Assembly: GCA_026399755.1 (NCBI GenBank)
Contig: JAPLQI010000076.1
Span: forward strand, 1 to 42,812
Source: Pseudomonadota bacterium
GTDB taxonomy: Bacteria; Pseudomonadota; Gammaproteobacteria; Burkholderiales; Chitinibacteraceae
DNA: 42,812 nt
Reading direction: 5' to 3'
Below the pieces are notes generated by a model. It was not told the origin of the DNA. It did no database searches and saw only the letters and a program-made list of their open reading frames with translations. A program made the translations under genes and the position numbers. Below are positions 33,385-41,010 of this stretch, piece by piece. Position 1 is the first letter of the stretch, and each line of letters starts with the position of its first letter.

Positions 33385-34990
33385 CAATAGTGTTGGGAAA
33401 AGCACATTAGCAAAGATGTTGCTATGGGTATTTGGTTGTGATCCAGAGCTTGATGATGCATGGAAGTTGTTAGATTGTAAGGGGCTAATTGAGTTTTCTA
33501 TTGGGAATGTTAATTACCGAGTTGCTCGACATGGTAATTTAATGTTTTTCGCTGAGGGTAATGGTGAGCTTGTGCGCTATCCAAAAATTACAGGTGAATT
33601 TTCACGAGTAATTTCGGAGCTGGTAAATTTTAAGCCACTTTTGCCAAATAAAAAAAATAATAACGTACTAGAAATACCGCCACCAGCCTATTATTTTTTA
33701 CCTTTTTATGTTGATCAGAAACGTGGGTGGACAAAACTATGGGATGGTTTTAATAATCTGCAGCAGTTTTCTAGGTGGCATAATACAATAATTCGTTATC
33801 ACACTGGATATTTAACGGAGGAGTTCTTTGAATTTGAAGAGAAACTAGCTCTTAAACGGGCTGAGAAATTGGTTGTTTCTGATGAAATTAAAAAAATTGA
33901 AACAACTTTAGAAATTGTAGGTCAATATTTCCCAGTTGGGAGACCTGAGTTTGCAATAACATTTGTTGAATTGGATTTTATGTCTTCTCAAATTGAAGTT
34001 GATTTGACCGCACTTCAAAATGATCAGGAGCGAATATTTAGTGAGCTTGCTGACTTACAAGTTGAAGGCCAGTACCTACAAAGTCAGCTTGAGTTAGTAA
34101 AGGTTGCAAGTGAAGAGTTAGAATTAGATTATGTTTTTTCTGTCGAAAGGATTTACGGGGAAAGTATTCAGTGCCCATTGTGTGGAGTCATACATGATAG
34201 TTCGTTGGCTGAACGAGCTTCAATATTAGTAGATAAAGATCAGGCCAAAGATCAGGCGATAGTCTTAGAACGAAAATTTAAAATAAACACGAATAAAATT
34301 TCTAGTTTAAAGAATGAAGTTGAGTTGGTTAGAGATAAGATTAATAGTTTTAATATTAGATATTCAACGGATGATATGAATAGTGAAAATGGTGCTTCTA
34401 TTGTTGATTGCCTTGCAGCAAAGTCAATAGAAGGTGTTGTGTTTAAGTCGAAAAATGAAAATATATTAAAAGAAAAAGAGATAGGCAAGGTAGAGCGTAA
34501 AATTAAACAAGATCAAAAAAATATTTTAAATGCTGAAAAAATTGAAGAGTTGAACAATTTTTTTAAGGATAAGATATCTAAGTATGTTGAGCAGTTAAAG
34601 GCAACGGGAGTGAATCTTACAAGCGTTTCTTCTCCTCTTGATTATAAGAAATTGTTGGGTGGTGGTGCCGCAGAGGGGGCTCGTGGTGCATTAGCTTATT
34701 TAATGGCTACTATTCAACAAATATACAAATCGAGTAATGAGGTATGCGCACCATTTATTGTTGATACTCCAAATCAACAAGAGCAAGCTGGATTTAACTA
34801 TGAGCGTATCATCAGTTTTTTACTTAAAGAAACTCCAGCGACAGCACAAATTTTTCTTTGTGCGATGAATTCTCCATTGCTTTTACCATATGTGGAGAAA
34901 GCTAAGGTAATTGAATTAGGAGAGGATAAAATTTTTCAAAAATCGAAGTATGCAGTTGTTCGCCCTTTGTTTTATTTTTTAGAAAAATAA
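33281..34990 (+). CDS. SMC/Rad50-like ATPase of a putative defence system
   Basis: The 569-residue protein has a P-loop ADDNSVGKSTLAKML (residues 33-47; Gly39, Lys40, Ser41). Coiled-coil arms (about 185-290 and 320-450) surround a Zn-hook-like CPLCG (298-302). An ABC-signature-like GGGAAEGARGALAYLMATI follows, and Walker B reads FIVDTPNQQEQ (Asp495). It is half the length of Rad50/SMC, as in LmuB-type and ABC-three-component ATPases, which typically show the same (I/V)D(S/T)PxQQ pattern. It would sense unusual DNA and license the adjacent DUF4297 nuclease. The gap from the nuclease stop is 60 bp, with a possible small ORF in it. The DNA is very AT-rich. No terminator is obvious; repeats follow. 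Confidence 0.85.
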   Translation: MKNLQLKRLHLLSDLDCSANQFEFSNRFNLITADDNSVGKSTLAKMLLWVFGCDPELDDAWKLLDCKGLIEFSIGNVNYRVARHGNLMFFAEGNGELVRYPKITGEFSRVISELVNFKPLLPNKKNNNVLEIPPPAYYFLPFYVDQKRGWTKLWDGFNNLQQFSRWHNTIIRYHTGYLTEEFFEFEEKLALKRAEKLVVSDEIKKIETTLEIVGQYFPVGRPEFAITFVELDFMSSQIEVDLTALQNDQERIFSELADLQVEGQYLQSQLELVKVASEELELDYVFSVERIYGESIQCPLCGVIHDSSLAERASILVDKDQAKDQAIVLERKFKINTNKISSLKNEVELVRDKINSFNIRYSTDDMNSENGASIVDCLAAKSIEGVVFKSKNENILKEKEIGKVERKIKQDQKNILNAEKIEELNNFFKDKISKYVEQLKATGVNLTSVSSPLDYKKLLGGGAAEGARGALAYLMATIQQIYKSSNEVCAPFIVDTPNQQEQAGFNYERIISFLLKETPATAQIFLCAMNSPLLLPYVEKAKVIELGEDKIFQKSKYAVVRPLFYFLEK

Positions 34991-35131
34991 ATTTTGTAGA
35001 GTAGCTTTTTATCCAACTGTTAGTCATTGGAGAGATTGATTGTCAATTAACTCTTAACGGCATTGTTATTTAAAGTCTGGTAAAGGTGTTTAGAGCTCCG
35101 CTAAGCCAATCCTAATATGGGGCATGATGCT

Positions 35132-35251
35132 TTTGTAGGTTGGGTTAGCTGGTTTATTCGGCTGTTGGGGCGGATAAACCAGCGTAACCCAACATTTAGG
35201 CGAAAAAGGATGTTGGGTTACGCGATAAGGCCAGCTAACCCAACCTACAAA
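35132..35251. repeat. Composite palindrome TTTGTAGGTTGGGTTAGCTGG
   Basis: The outer 20 bp arms (TTGTAGGTTGGGTTAGCTGG and its exact reverse complement) enclose inner arms GCGTAACCCAACAT and ATGTTGGGTTACGC, giving a 120 bp nested hairpin. It lies just downstream of the AT-rich defence-like block. Confidence 0.85.
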
Positions 35252-35281
35252 GTCCCCGTAAGTTGATAGGATTGCCCGCTA

Positions 35282-35400
35282 AGCGCCCACTGGGGCGATT
35301 TGATTACTTATATGCAGGTGCGTGATGACAGGGGTCGGTTTCGGGCGGAGCAGGTTTGCTTTGTGGGGCCGCACTAGGGAGAGTCCGAATCCGGCTTTGT
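35282..35400 (+). pseudogene. Fragment of a cold-shock/DUF1294 gene
   Basis: About 110 bp match positions about 36890-37010 of the intact cold-shock/DUF1294 gene in the same orientation. The central part (35295-35370) is nearly identical and encodes GDLITYMQVRDDRGRF, then AEQVCFVG, before a stop. Flanks fade gradually. It is a non-functional partial duplicate, now about 1.6 kb from the intact gene with fic between them. Confidence 0.9.
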
Positions 35401-35455
35401 CTCTCTCTTGTGGTCCTTAGTATTTAGTACAAGCAACAAACTCAATCAGCAGCAA

Positions 35456-36574
35456 TCAAGCCGCAAGCTCATAAGACGTACTACGCCCACCCGATTCAGA
35501 TTTCTGCAGCACGCCCAGATTCAGCAATTCAGTGATGTCTCTGAGTGCGGTATCGGTGGAGCACTTTGCGATGGCGGCCCATTTTTTTGAGGTGAGTTTG
35601 CCTTCAAAGCCATCCTGTAGACGGTTGAGCAATTTGATTTGCCTTTCATTGAATGATGTTGCCGACCAGCGCTGCCAGAAATTCGCCTTTACGAGTACGG
35701 CATCTAGAGTGAGCTGGGCTTGTGCAATGGCTTGGAGCAGGGTGGCAAGAAACCAACTTAGCCAGTGTGTGATATCCAGCGTGCCTTTCTGGGTTTTTTC
35801 CAAGATGTCGTAATAGCCAGCTCGCTCGCGCTGGATTTGTGCGGACAGGCTGTAAAAGCGCTGGTTATTGCCATCCGCACGCGCCAGTAGTAAATCACCC
35901 ACCGCGCGGGCAATTCTGCCGTTGCCATCATCGAAGGGGTGCAGGGTTACAAACCATAAGTGCGCAATCCCTGCCTTTAAAATGGCGTGGTCTTCTAGGC
36001 TTCCGTGATTTAGCCAATCCAGAAAATGAGCTATTTCTTGCTGCAAGTCTTCTGCCGGAGGCGCTTCGTAGTGCACCTTTTGCCGACCAATTGGGCCGGA
36101 AACGACTTGCATGGGGCCATCTTCATCTGCTCTGAATTCGCCAATCTGGATGCGGCTCATGCCGCTAAAGCCGTTGGGGAACAGGGCGGCGTGCCAGCCG
36201 AATAGGCGCTCTAATATGAGGGCATCCGCACTGTGGCTTGTTGCATCCAGCACCATCTCGACTACTCCCTCGACGTGCCGATCTGTGGCAGCCAATGCAC
36301 CAATATCAACGCCAAGGCGCCGTGCAATTGATGAGCGCACGGTGCTGGCATCAAAGTGCTCGCCCTCGATTTCACTGGTCTTAAGTACATCTTCGGTTAA
36401 TACCAGCAGGCTGGCTTGCTCACGCAGATTCATGCCCACATCGCTTAAGCGCCCGAGCAGCATGCCTTGGGCACGGCAAACCTCTGCCAGCGGTTTTGCC
36501 AGTGCTGCCAGATCGTAATGCCAATTTGGCCAGTCGCTAGACTGCCATATATATTTATAATCGCCGCTATTCAT
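35456..36574 (-). CDS. Fic-domain AMP-transferase-like protein with N-terminal inhibitory motif
   Basis: The 372-residue protein has a DUF4172-like N-terminus (YIWQSSDWPNWHYD). A class II inhibitory motif TSEIEG (66-71) fits [ST]xxxE[GN]. The full Fic active site HPFDDGNGRIAR has His212. The C-terminal 70 residues form a winged-helix-like region (FNERQIKLLNRL, TSKKWAAIAKCSTDTALRDI), typical of chromosomal Fic proteins that can bind DNA. Such enzymes transfer AMP to target proteins and are autoinhibited by the N-terminal helix. The target is unknown. Its promoter carries an array of TTCGCCGC/GCGGTGA half-sites (36561-36655), suggesting autoregulation. It lies between a fragment and an intact copy of a DUF1294 gene, so it may be an insertion. 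Confidence 0.92.
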   Translation of the reverse strand: MNSGDYKYIWQSSDWPNWHYDLAALAKPLAEVCRAQGMLLGRLSDVGMNLREQASLLVLTEDVLKTSEIEGEHFDASTVRSSIARRLGVDIGALAATDRHVEGVVEMVLDATSHSADALILERLFGWHAALFPNGFSGMSRIQIGEFRADEDGPMQVVSGPIGRQKVHYEAPPAEDLQQEIAHFLDWLNHGSLEDHAILKAGIAHLWFVTLHPFDDGNGRIARAVGDLLLARADGNNQRFYSLSAQIQRERAGYYDILEKTQKGTLDITHWLSWFLATLLQAIAQAQLTLDAVLVKANFWQRWSATSFNERQIKLLNRLQDGFEGKLTSKKWAAIAKCSTDTALRDITELLNLGVLQKSESGGRSTSYELAA

Positions 36575-36655
36575 GCGGTGATTATGGAGTGCATTCGCCG
36601 CAAGGGCAATATAATGTCTGCAAAATATGCGGTGAATAAATATGCTATTCGCCGC
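36561..36655 (-). promoter_or_regulatory. fic promoter with five operator-like half-sites
   Basis: The half-site ATTCGCCGC or its complement GCGGTGAAT (with small variation) occurs at 36561-36567, 36575-36583, 36593-36601, 36629-36637 and 36647-36655 in alternating orientation. On the minus strand a plausible promoter lies inside: TTCACC, 17 bp, TATATT (about 36636-36608). The first pair overlaps the fic start codon. Confidence 0.65.
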
Positions 36656-36769
36656 ACTGTTACACTCTGGCGTCTCTAATGGCCTAATTACTGTGTTTGC
36701 TTACTCAGAACTTTGTATTAGTGTTCTTCAATAATCCCCACTCCTTTTTAAATTACCAAACGAGTTTCT

Positions 36770-37345
36770 ATGCGCTTTCAAGGAAAAATCAGCAGTTGGA
36801 AGGATGATCAAGGCTTTGGTTTTGTCGTTCAGAACGGCGGCGGGGAGCGGGCTTTTTTGCATATTAAGGCGTTTGAAAATCGTGCCCAGCGCCCGGCAGA
36901 GGGCGATTTGATTACTTATGTGCAGGTGCGTGATGACAAGGGCCGGTTTCGGGCGGAGCAGGTTTGTTTTGTGGGGCAGCGAAGGGTGGCTGCGGCTGAA
37001 TCTGGCTCTTGGCCTGTGATTTGGGTGCTGGTGTTTTGTGCATTTATAGTCTCTGCCTGCTATATCGGGCGTTTGCCGTGGCTGATTGCTGGTGGCTATT
37101 TGTTGATGAGCATCGTGGCTTTTATTGCCTACGCCCTAGATAAATCCGCAGCTAAGAATAATCGCTGGCGTACTCAAGAGAGCACTTTGCATTTGCTGGG
37201 GCTGTTGGGTGGCTGGCCGGGGGCTTTGTTGGCGCAAAGGTGGCTAAGGCATAAATCTAAGAAGACTGCGTTTTTGCTGGTGTTTTGGGTGACGGTGCTG
37301 ATTAATTGTGCGGCTTTGGTGTGGGTTTTGCTGCGCTGGCGTTGA
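36770..37345 (+). CDS. Cold-shock domain/DUF1294 membrane protein
   Basis: The 191-residue protein begins with a cold-shock-like OB domain (MRFQGKISSWKDDQGFGFVV, then RAFLHIKAFENRAQRPAEGD). It continues with about four membrane helices in a DUF1294 module (YALDKSAAKNNRWRTQESTL, HLLGLLGGWPGALLAQRWLR). The fusion is widespread in proteobacteria. The nucleic-acid-binding part suggests RNA binding near the membrane; no precise function is known. A partial duplicate lies at 35282-35400. Confidence 0.88.
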   Translation: MRFQGKISSWKDDQGFGFVVQNGGGERAFLHIKAFENRAQRPAEGDLITYVQVRDDKGRFRAEQVCFVGQRRVAAAESGSWPVIWVLVFCAFIVSACYIGRLPWLIAGGYLLMSIVAFIAYALDKSAAKNNRWRTQESTLHLLGLLGGWPGALLAQRWLRHKSKKTAFLLVFWVTVLINCAALVWVLLRWR

Positions 37346-37362
37346 GTTGCTTAAGGCCAAAG

Positions 37363-37400
37363 GCGGTGCGCAAGAAGAACGACTTGCACACCCTATATAA
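37363..37400. repeat. CGGTGCGCAAGAA...CTTGCACACCCTATA element, inverted copy
   Basis: This is the reverse complement of the 25384-25438 element. It lies directly after the DUF1294 gene and forms a short hairpin through GTGCGCAAG/CTTGCACAC. Confidence 0.75.
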
Positions 37401-37458
37401 GCCCGTATTCATCATCTAAGCCCAGTTCAATACGCACAGCGATATCGCATCTTTATCG

Positions 37459-37566
37459 TTATTCCACGTCACCATCTAAGTAATCCAGCCAAAGTTGAAT
37501 CCAGATGGGTTGCTGCGGGATGATGTTTTGGGTGCGGGTTAGATAGTCGGTTTCATGAAAGGACAT
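37459..37566 (-). CDS. Possible 35-codon small ORF or gene remnant
   Basis: On the minus strand an ATG at 37566, with GGAAAA six bases upstream, opens a frame encoding MSFHETDYLTRTQNIIPQQP and then WIQLWLDYLDGDVE. The composition is protein-like but no family is recognised; it may be the truncated start of a lost gene. Confidence 0.3.
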   Translation of the reverse strand: MSFHETDYLTRTQNIIPQQPIWIQLWLDYLDGDVE

Positions 37567-37831
37567 GGTTTTTCCAAAAGAGATAATTAATCTAGCCAAC
37601 ATCCTCTTAATGCTGCACTGCAACATTGATGCTTATCAATCTGCTTACAGCTTTTCCCTGTTTTATCGCTGAAATATCAATGCTTTTTTATGTGTATGTA
37701 TTCGTGTAATTGGCGTGTAAAAAAGTGCTAGTTTATTTGAAAAATCATGTAACGAGACTATCAGTATCTTGCGTGGTTTGTTTGTCTTTAGGGGGGATTA
37801 ACAATCCTTTCAACTTAAGCGAAATGTTTTT

Positions 37832-37896
37832 CGTAGGGCGGGTGAAACCCGCGAGCAATGCTGAAAAGAACGCGGGTTGTTGCTCCCACCCTACGG
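37832..37896. repeat. CGTAGGGCGGGTGAAACCCGC palindromic element
   Basis: The left arm CGTAGGGCGGGTGAAACCCG and right arm CCCACCCTACG pair at the ends, with internal AACGCGGGTTG complementing AACCCGC. It is the same family as 40378 and 40563. Confidence 0.8.
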
Positions 37897-37908
37897 TGAT
37901 TCAATTCC

Positions 37909-37980
37909 TGCCATTCCCGTGTGCTTTTGGCGGGAATCCAGAGCAGCTAGATCCCCGATAAAAGCACTCGGGGATCACGG
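37909..37980. repeat. CATTCCCG...CGGGGATCACGG palindromic element
   Basis: CCATTCCCGTGTGCTTTT, GGGAATCCAGAGC and AGATCCCCGATAAAAGCACT fold on themselves as an imperfect palindrome. It shares layout and sequence with 19393-19469. Confidence 0.8.
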
Positions 37981-38052
37981 TTTTGTGTTGATTAGCTATC
38001 CCGTGATTTATTTCGAGCCACATTATCCTTGGGGTGGATCTGTTGTTAGCCC

Positions 38053-39327
38053 TTAGCGCATGGCAAATGCTTCGTGGTGAAAGCGCGGTGGCTGGTTCAT
38101 TTTGGCGATGTGTTGGCTGATGGCTTTGCCTAGGCTTTGTGGGCCGCAGTACCAGATATCATCGAGTGTTTCCATTCTGATTTCGGCGATATTGAGGCGC
38201 TGCCCAGCGTCGCTTTCTATCAGGTGCAGGCGCAGGTTTTTGGCGTGGCAGGCGGCTTGGATTTCTTCTAGGCGGGCGGCGTTTTTTGCGCTTGTTACGC
38301 AGTAGTAAAAGTCGATTTGTTGGCCTTTAAAATCTGGGCTTTCTAGCCAAGCTAAAAAGGGCGTAACGCCGATGCCGCCTGCTATCCAAGCTTGGCGTGG
38401 GCTATTGGCCTCGCCATCAAAGCAGCCGTAAGGGCCTTCTACTTTTACTTTGCCGCCTACTTTTAAATCTTGGGCCAGCGTGTGGGTGTAATCGCCTAGC
38501 GCTTTAATGATAAAGCGCAGCTCGCCATTTTGGCGCGGGGCCGAGGCGATGGTGTAGGGGTGTGCGCCTTCGCTTTGATTAAAGTTGACTAGGGCAAATT
38601 GGCCAGCTTGGTGGCCGTGCCAGTTGCTATTCATTTGGCAAATCACTTCTAGCTGATTGGCGGGCAATGCGGTGATTTGGCTGATATGGCCATTCACTTG
38701 GCGGCTTTTGCCGATTTTGCCGAGCAGTGAGTAGATCGCGCAGATTGATCCGCTAATGAGTAGTGCCGCCAGTAGTGCGCCTACAGGCGTCAGCCACATG
38801 CTGCGTGGCATAAGGATCAGGCCGTGAAACGCGCCCATTAAGAATAGTGGGGCAAAGAGTTTATGCACTTTGCGCCAAAAGCGGTAAGGCACGGCACGTA
38901 GCAGCGCCAGTATCACCATCGCCAGTACGGCCCAAGCGGCCCATTCGCCCACATCTTTGGCAAAAGAAACCAGCGGGTCTTTTACTCCGCCGCTGCGTTT
39001 GATGCGCGGGGCGGCCCATTCCATCGCGATGACTAATTTAGGGGATAGTCTAATCAGCCAGTGTGTTGCCAGTAAAATGCCCGCCGCAATGCCCAGTTGC
39101 CTATGCAGGCCGTACATTTTATCTAGCCCACGCAGTGGTTTTTCTAGCCAAGCGGGGCGGGTGGCGAGCAGCATGGCAGCAGACATCACGGTCATTAGTT
39201 GCACGCCACTCAGCAGCACTAATTCATGCCGCCAATCCCAATAGCTGGCGGGGATGCCGTTTTGAAAGTAACTGCACAGGCTGTAGAGCAGGGTGCTGAT
39301 CAGCAGGAGTATCGGTAAGGGTTTCAT
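38053..39327 (-). CDS. Ferric-reductase-like transmembrane flavoprotein
   Basis: The 424-residue protein has an N-terminal ferric-reductase-type membrane domain of about six helices. Heme-ligand-like histidines occur in LHRQLGIAAGILLATHW and VHKLFAPLFLMGAFHGL. A ferredoxin-NADP-reductase module follows: FAD-binding HPYTIASAP, nucleotide-binding AGGIGVTPFLAWL and the C-terminal IWYCGPQSLGKAI. It should pass electrons from NAD(P)H through FAD and heme across the inner membrane. Iron reduction is the usual assumption, but oxygen or other acceptors are possible. A TonB-family gene lies divergently next to it, a weak hint at iron metabolism. The first 20 residues form a membrane segment. Confidence 0.88.
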   Translation of the reverse strand: MKPLPILLLISTLLYSLCSYFQNGIPASYWDWRHELVLLSGVQLMTVMSAAMLLATRPAWLEKPLRGLDKMYGLHRQLGIAAGILLATHWLIRLSPKLVIAMEWAAPRIKRSGGVKDPLVSFAKDVGEWAAWAVLAMVILALLRAVPYRFWRKVHKLFAPLFLMGAFHGLILMPRSMWLTPVGALLAALLISGSICAIYSLLGKIGKSRQVNGHISQITALPANQLEVICQMNSNWHGHQAGQFALVNFNQSEGAHPYTIASAPRQNGELRFIIKALGDYTHTLAQDLKVGGKVKVEGPYGCFDGEANSPRQAWIAGGIGVTPFLAWLESPDFKGQQIDFYYCVTSAKNAARLEEIQAACHAKNLRLHLIESDAGQRLNIAEIRMETLDDIWYCGPQSLGKAISQHIAKMNQPPRFHHEAFAMR

Positions 39328-39502
39328 AATGGCTTACTCGTCTTTAATTCTTGTTAATGCCCATATTGAATGCTTTGAATATGAATTGAAACTTAAGGCG
39401 CTTGGGTATTAATGGCACGCGGGCTAAGGAATGAAATAAGTTTACTGCCATACAGGCTGTGCCTTATGTAGAATGCCTCGCACAGTTTTCTATCCGAGCG
39501 CT

Positions 39503-40306
39503 ATGAATATTGCCGTATCACACGATTCTCAAAGACATTCGTCCTGGCTATGGTACGGCTTAGCGGCTTCTATCCTTGTGCATCTCTTGTTTTTGCTGCT
39601 ACCCGCTGCCGAGCCAAAGGCATTGCCACAGCAGGCGGGCAGTCAGGAGATTCAGCTGCAATTGCAGCCCAAGCCTGCTCCGGCCCCAAAGCCCACGCCC
39701 GAACCCACGCCTATTCCTACCCCGCCACCAGTCATGACGAAAGCACCGCCTAAAGCGCCGGTGAAGCAAGATTACTCGGTGCCTGCACGCCCAGCCAGCC
39801 AAGTTGCGACTAAAGCCGTGCCAAGCAAAGAAGTGGTGATTGATGATCTGGGTGACGCGCTAAGTGGCAAGCCGAGCAAACAGCCTACCGAGCTTATTAC
39901 TCGTTATGCCGATCTAAAGCCTAGAGAAGAAGATCAGCAGGAAAATGGCGCAACGCGCGCGCAGCAAAGTGTGGATACCCAAGCGCTGTTTAATATCTGG
40001 GAGCCGCAAATTCGCAAGAAGGTAGAGCGAATCGGGCAAATGAATTTCCCTAAGGATGAATATGGGCGCTCGATGTTCGGCACTTTGCAGTTTCGCCTTG
40101 TGCTCAATGGCGATGGCAATATTGCATCGCTCACCTTAGAGCAAACATCGGGTAACCCGGCTTTGGATGCGGCGGCTTTGCAAATCGTAAGACGCTCCGC
40201 CACCTTCGGCCCCGTGCCTGTGCCACTCTTGGATAAGCGCGGCCAGATTATGCTGCTGCGCTATTATCAGTTTATTAATGAAAGAGCGGTGTGGGGTAGG
40301 TCTTGA
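39503..40306 (+). CDS. TonB-family energy transducer-like protein
   Basis: The frame is open from 39473, but ATG 39503 (MNIAVSHDSQRH) is preferred because the extra ten residues look unrelated; the product is about 267 residues. It has one N-terminal membrane helix (WYGLAASILVHLLFLLLP). A long Pro/Lys/Ala-rich periplasm-spanning segment follows (PAPAPKPTPEPTPIPTPPPV). The C-terminal TonB-type domain includes FGTLQFRLVLNGDGNIASLT and SGNPALDAAALQIVRRSATF. Such proteins couple proton-motive force to outer-membrane transporters or belong to related envelope machines. No exbB/exbD is adjacent. It is divergent from the flavoprotein gene. Confidence 0.85.
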   Translation: MNIAVSHDSQRHSSWLWYGLAASILVHLLFLLLPAAEPKALPQQAGSQEIQLQLQPKPAPAPKPTPEPTPIPTPPPVMTKAPPKAPVKQDYSVPARPASQVATKAVPSKEVVIDDLGDALSGKPSKQPTELITRYADLKPREEDQQENGATRAQQSVDTQALFNIWEPQIRKKVERIGQMNFPKDEYGRSMFGTLQFRLVLNGDGNIASLTLEQTSGNPALDAAALQIVRRSATFGPVPVPLLDKRGQIMLLRYYQFINERAVWGRS

Positions 40307-40377
40307 GGTCAAGCTAGGCTGGGTATTGTGCTCACGAGAGGCCGTAATTTTAAGCGAAGGGTACGCAATGCATCTTT

Positions 40378-40450
40378 TGTAGGGCGGGTGAAACCCGCCA
40401 GACTTTGCCACAACATGCTAGAAAAACGGCGGGTTTCACCCGCCCTACAA
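40378..40450. repeat. TTGTAGGGCGGGTGAAACCCGCC palindromic element
   Basis: The terminal arms TTGTAGGGCGGGTGAAACCC and GGGTTTCACCCGCCCTACAA are exact reverse complements around a 30 bp loop. It is the cleanest copy of the family. Confidence 0.9.
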
Positions 40451-40562
40451 TGATTCAATGCTTGCAAGCGCGTAGTCGTATAATGACGAAAGCTTAACTT
40501 GATGCGTATAGAGCACGCTTTTATGCCCACGCTGGCAATAACGCTAGGCTGATGCATTTTTG

Positions 40563-40629
40563 GTAGGGCGGGTGAAACCCGCCTTTATGGCATGATAGAT
40601 TACAAATCGGCGGGTTTCACCCGCCCTAC
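40563..40629. repeat. GTAGGGCGGGTGAAACCCGCC palindromic element, second copy
   Basis: It has the same arms as the element 113 bp upstream and a different loop. Two full copies flank about 110 bp without a gene. Confidence 0.9.
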
Positions 40630-40678
40630 GAATTGCGCTGTACCTGTGTGCAATAGCCACATTCTGAGATATACAGAC

Positions 40679-40706
40679 GAAAAAAAACAGGCTGAGCGCC
40701 TGTTTA
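40679..40706 (-). terminator. Rho-independent terminator of tRNA-Tyr
   Basis: On the minus strand the stem AAACAGGC-GCTCA-GCCTGTTT runs into further T residues, 9 bp after the tRNA 3' end. Confidence 0.88.
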
Positions 40707-40715
40707 GTTGGTTTC

Positions 40716-40801
40716 TGGTGGGGGGGGAAGGATTCGAACCTTCGAAGGCTAAGCCGCCGGATTTACAGTCCGGACCCGTTGACCGCTGGGGTAACCCCCC
40801 C
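40716..40801 (-). tRNA. tRNA-Tyr (GTA)
   Basis: An 86-nt tRNA with encoded CCA, a long variable arm and anticodon GTA in GACTGTAAATC. The acceptor stem is seven consecutive G-C pairs (GGGGGGG/CCCCCCC), which is unusually uniform. The T arm GAAGGTTCGAATCCTTC is canonical. Confidence 0.96.
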
Positions 40802-40813
40802 ACAGAGGCCCGA

Positions 40814-40842
40814 ATAATACGATCCCTCTGGCCGCTTGTCAA
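40814..40842 (-). promoter_or_regulatory. Promoter of tRNA-Tyr
   Basis: Minus strand: -35 TTGACA (40842-40837), 17 bp spacer, -10 TATTAT (40819-40814). The -10 is 12 bp from the tRNA 5' end, so the leader is very short. Confidence 0.85.
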
Positions 40843-41010
40843 CGCCCTTTCCATAAAATAGTCATTTTTTATTCATAAATCAGTCAGAAATAGCTAGGCC
40901 ACTTGGTTTTGATGCGTTTCTTTGCCCGTTTACCTCAATCAGCGCAATGAACACTAAAGCCTAACAGGCTGTTAGACTGCCGCTGTCCAGTTTCTACCTT
41001 CAAAAATATC

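Larger units (their letters stand above)
37567..38052. other. Intergenic region with repeats, no supported gene
   Basis: The stretch from 37567 to 37830 is AT-rich and unremarkable. The rest is filled by the two palindromic elements listed separately and about 70 bp of tail before the reductase gene. An open frame at 37710-37961 crosses both repeats and is not credible as a gene. Confidence 0.5.

Noticed and set aside
37710-37961. 83-codon plus-strand frame
   Set aside because: It spans two palindromic repeats and would be a chance frame.
40592-40861. Frames on both strands across tRNA-Tyr
   Set aside because: They overlap an unambiguous tRNA and its promoter and terminator.
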